From an uncultured Christensenellaceae bacterium (GTDB taxonomy: Bacteria > Bacillota > Clostridia > Christensenellales > UBA1242): a DNA stretch of 39,149 nt. The stretch spans positions 1 to 39,149 of the forward strand of contig CAJULT010000007.1 in NCBI GenBank assembly GCA_910587225.1, written 5' to 3'. How positions within the stretch are numbered: the first letter of the stretch is position 1; each line of letters begins with the position of its first letter. The notes under the pieces were generated by a model. It had not been told where the DNA came from. It saw nothing but the letters and a program-made list of their open reading frames with translations, and did no database searches. Positions 38,610 through 39,149 of the stretch are shown here, in pieces. The position numbers were made by a program, and so were the translations under genes.

Positions 38610-39149
38610 ATGAAAAGATATGTATGTATTTCATTAACTTTATTTGCGGTTTCTGTGACCAATGTTGTCACGTATTTTCTTTTGGGCATTATTATGGGCG
38701 ATATGCAATACTCTAATATTTTTTCTCTTACATATCCTTTACAATTTGTATGTTCTATTTTGCTATCATATTTTGCTACTGCTTCTAATATTAGGACAAA
38801 TAGAGAAAAGAAAGAAGGATGCTCTGAAAGTGGAATGTTGCTAGGATTATTATTTGCCATTGTTGTTTTTTCTATAGTTATAATCTTGATTGACGACTAT
38901 ATAGCATTTATGAACATGGATAAAAAGATTTTTCACTTTTTTACCATTATGGCTGTTGGGGAATTGTTTTTTAGTTTTGTTATAAATATGATAAGCGAGA
39001 AATTATATTTTCAAAATAAAGACAAACTTGCCAACATGTGCAACTTGTTTTTTATTGTTTTAAATCTTTTAAGTGTTGTAATTACTGCTTTAATTATAAA
39101 AAATCAAATGATTATTATGATAGTTAACCTAATTGTGTTAGCTATATAT
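38610..39149 (+). CDS. Multi-pass membrane protein, 5' part (MATE-like?)
   Basis: Frame open from ATG 38610 to the window end (180 codons, no stop), so the protein is truncated by the window edge. It starts MKRYVCISLTLFAVSVTNVV and contains about five hydrophobic helices: SLTLFAVSVTNVVTYFLLG, LQFVCSILLSYFATA, LLGLLFAIVVFSIVIILI, FFTIMAVGEFFFSFVINMI and a C-terminal pair. Loops carry NIRTNREKKEG and SEKLYFQNKDKL. The layout of long helices linked by short charged loops fits transporter families such as MATE/flippase-type exporters, but no diagnostic motif is seen, so this is a guess. No ribosome site is apparent. It lies directly downstream of tRNA-Arg(ACG). Confidence 0.72.
   Translation, partial: MKRYVCISLTLFAVSVTNVVTYFLLGIIMGDMQYSNIFSLTYPLQFVCSILLSYFATASNIRTNREKKEGCSESGMLLGLLFAIVVFSIVIILIDDYIAFMNMDKKIFHFFTIMAVGELFFSFVINMISEKLYFQNKDKLANMCNLFFIVLNLLSVVITALIIKNQMIIMIVNLIVLAIY

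Noticed and set aside
38594..38860. 88-codon minus-strand ORF after tRNA-Arg(ACG)
   Set aside because: The opposite strand carries a longer open frame with clear membrane-helix periodicity that runs to the window end.
1..39149. CRISPR array or insertion sequence
   Set aside because: No regularly spaced direct repeats, transposase or integrase frame, or terminal inverted repeats with target duplication were seen.
1..39149. Reassigned TGA codon (Mollicutes-like code)
   Set aside because: TGA ends several genes in agreement with family lengths (for example the PBP, the FtsL-like gene and the giant gene), and frames need no TGA read-through.

Overview
The window looks like a chromosomal segment of an AT-rich Gram-positive bacterium, most likely an uncultured Clostridia-type gut Firmicute. 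The evidence is a SpoIIIAH-like sporulation protein, an rsmH / FtsL-like / PASTA-PBP cell-division cluster, a T-box leader on glycyl-tRNA synthetase, a single-chain GlyRS, YugP-type metallopeptidases, standard stop-codon use (TGA is a stop) and strong TTGACA/TATAAT promoters. The genus is not determinable by eye.

Layout. 1-2209: 3' end of the GTPase gene engB, the RlmD/TrmA-family RNA methyltransferase and a hypothetical gene. 2220-4796 (minus): a hypothetical gene and a solitary VirD4/TraG-type coupling ATPase. 4883-5240: a tRNA-Arg(UCG) whose long leader contains a partial, rearranged copy of the tRNA and a series of hairpins. 5284-7370: an AT-rich islet with an endonuclease/exonuclease/phosphatase protein and an unknown protein, separated by palindrome-rich DNA. 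7482-8851 (minus): an NfeD + SPFH pair. 9009-11461: a protein with two SpoIIIAH-like domains, a sugar-type nucleotidyltransferase and a PnuC-like transporter. 11550-12158: hypothetical. 12259-18213: a CvpA-type membrane protein fused to a very large extracytoplasmic domain, then rsmH, an FtsL-like protein and a class B PBP with one PASTA domain. 18255-19685: two tandem YugP-like membrane metallopeptidases. 19724-21301 (minus): glyS with its T-box leader and promoter. 21384-21959: hypothetical. 21988-23614 (minus): ABC-F ATPase. 23615-23830: extremely AT-rich spacer. 23917-34767: one giant membrane-anchored surface protein of about 3616 residues. 34776-36227: cardiolipin synthase. 36385-38160: ABC exporter. 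38245-38542: tRNA-Arg(ACG), again with a structured leader carrying tRNA-like fragments. 38610-39149: start of a multi-pass membrane protein cut by the window edge.

Themes. Most genes serve translation (engB, rlmD, glyS, ABC-F, two tRNA-Arg) or the cell envelope (rsmH-FtsL-PBP, CvpA fusion, giant surface protein, Cls, YugP pair, SPFH/NfeD). The least explained structure is at the two tRNA-Arg genes. Each is transcribed alone from a nearly identical promoter (TTTACT-N17-TATAATAAAAC). Each has about 190-250 nt of leader with a degenerate 5' tRNA copy and strong inverted repeats, and one leader holds a 14-nt antisense match to the tRNA's own anticodon arm. Other unusual items are the giant exoprotein, the CvpA fusion, the duplicated SpoIIIAH domain, the orphan VirD4 and the palindrome-flanked islet next to tRNA-Arg(UCG).
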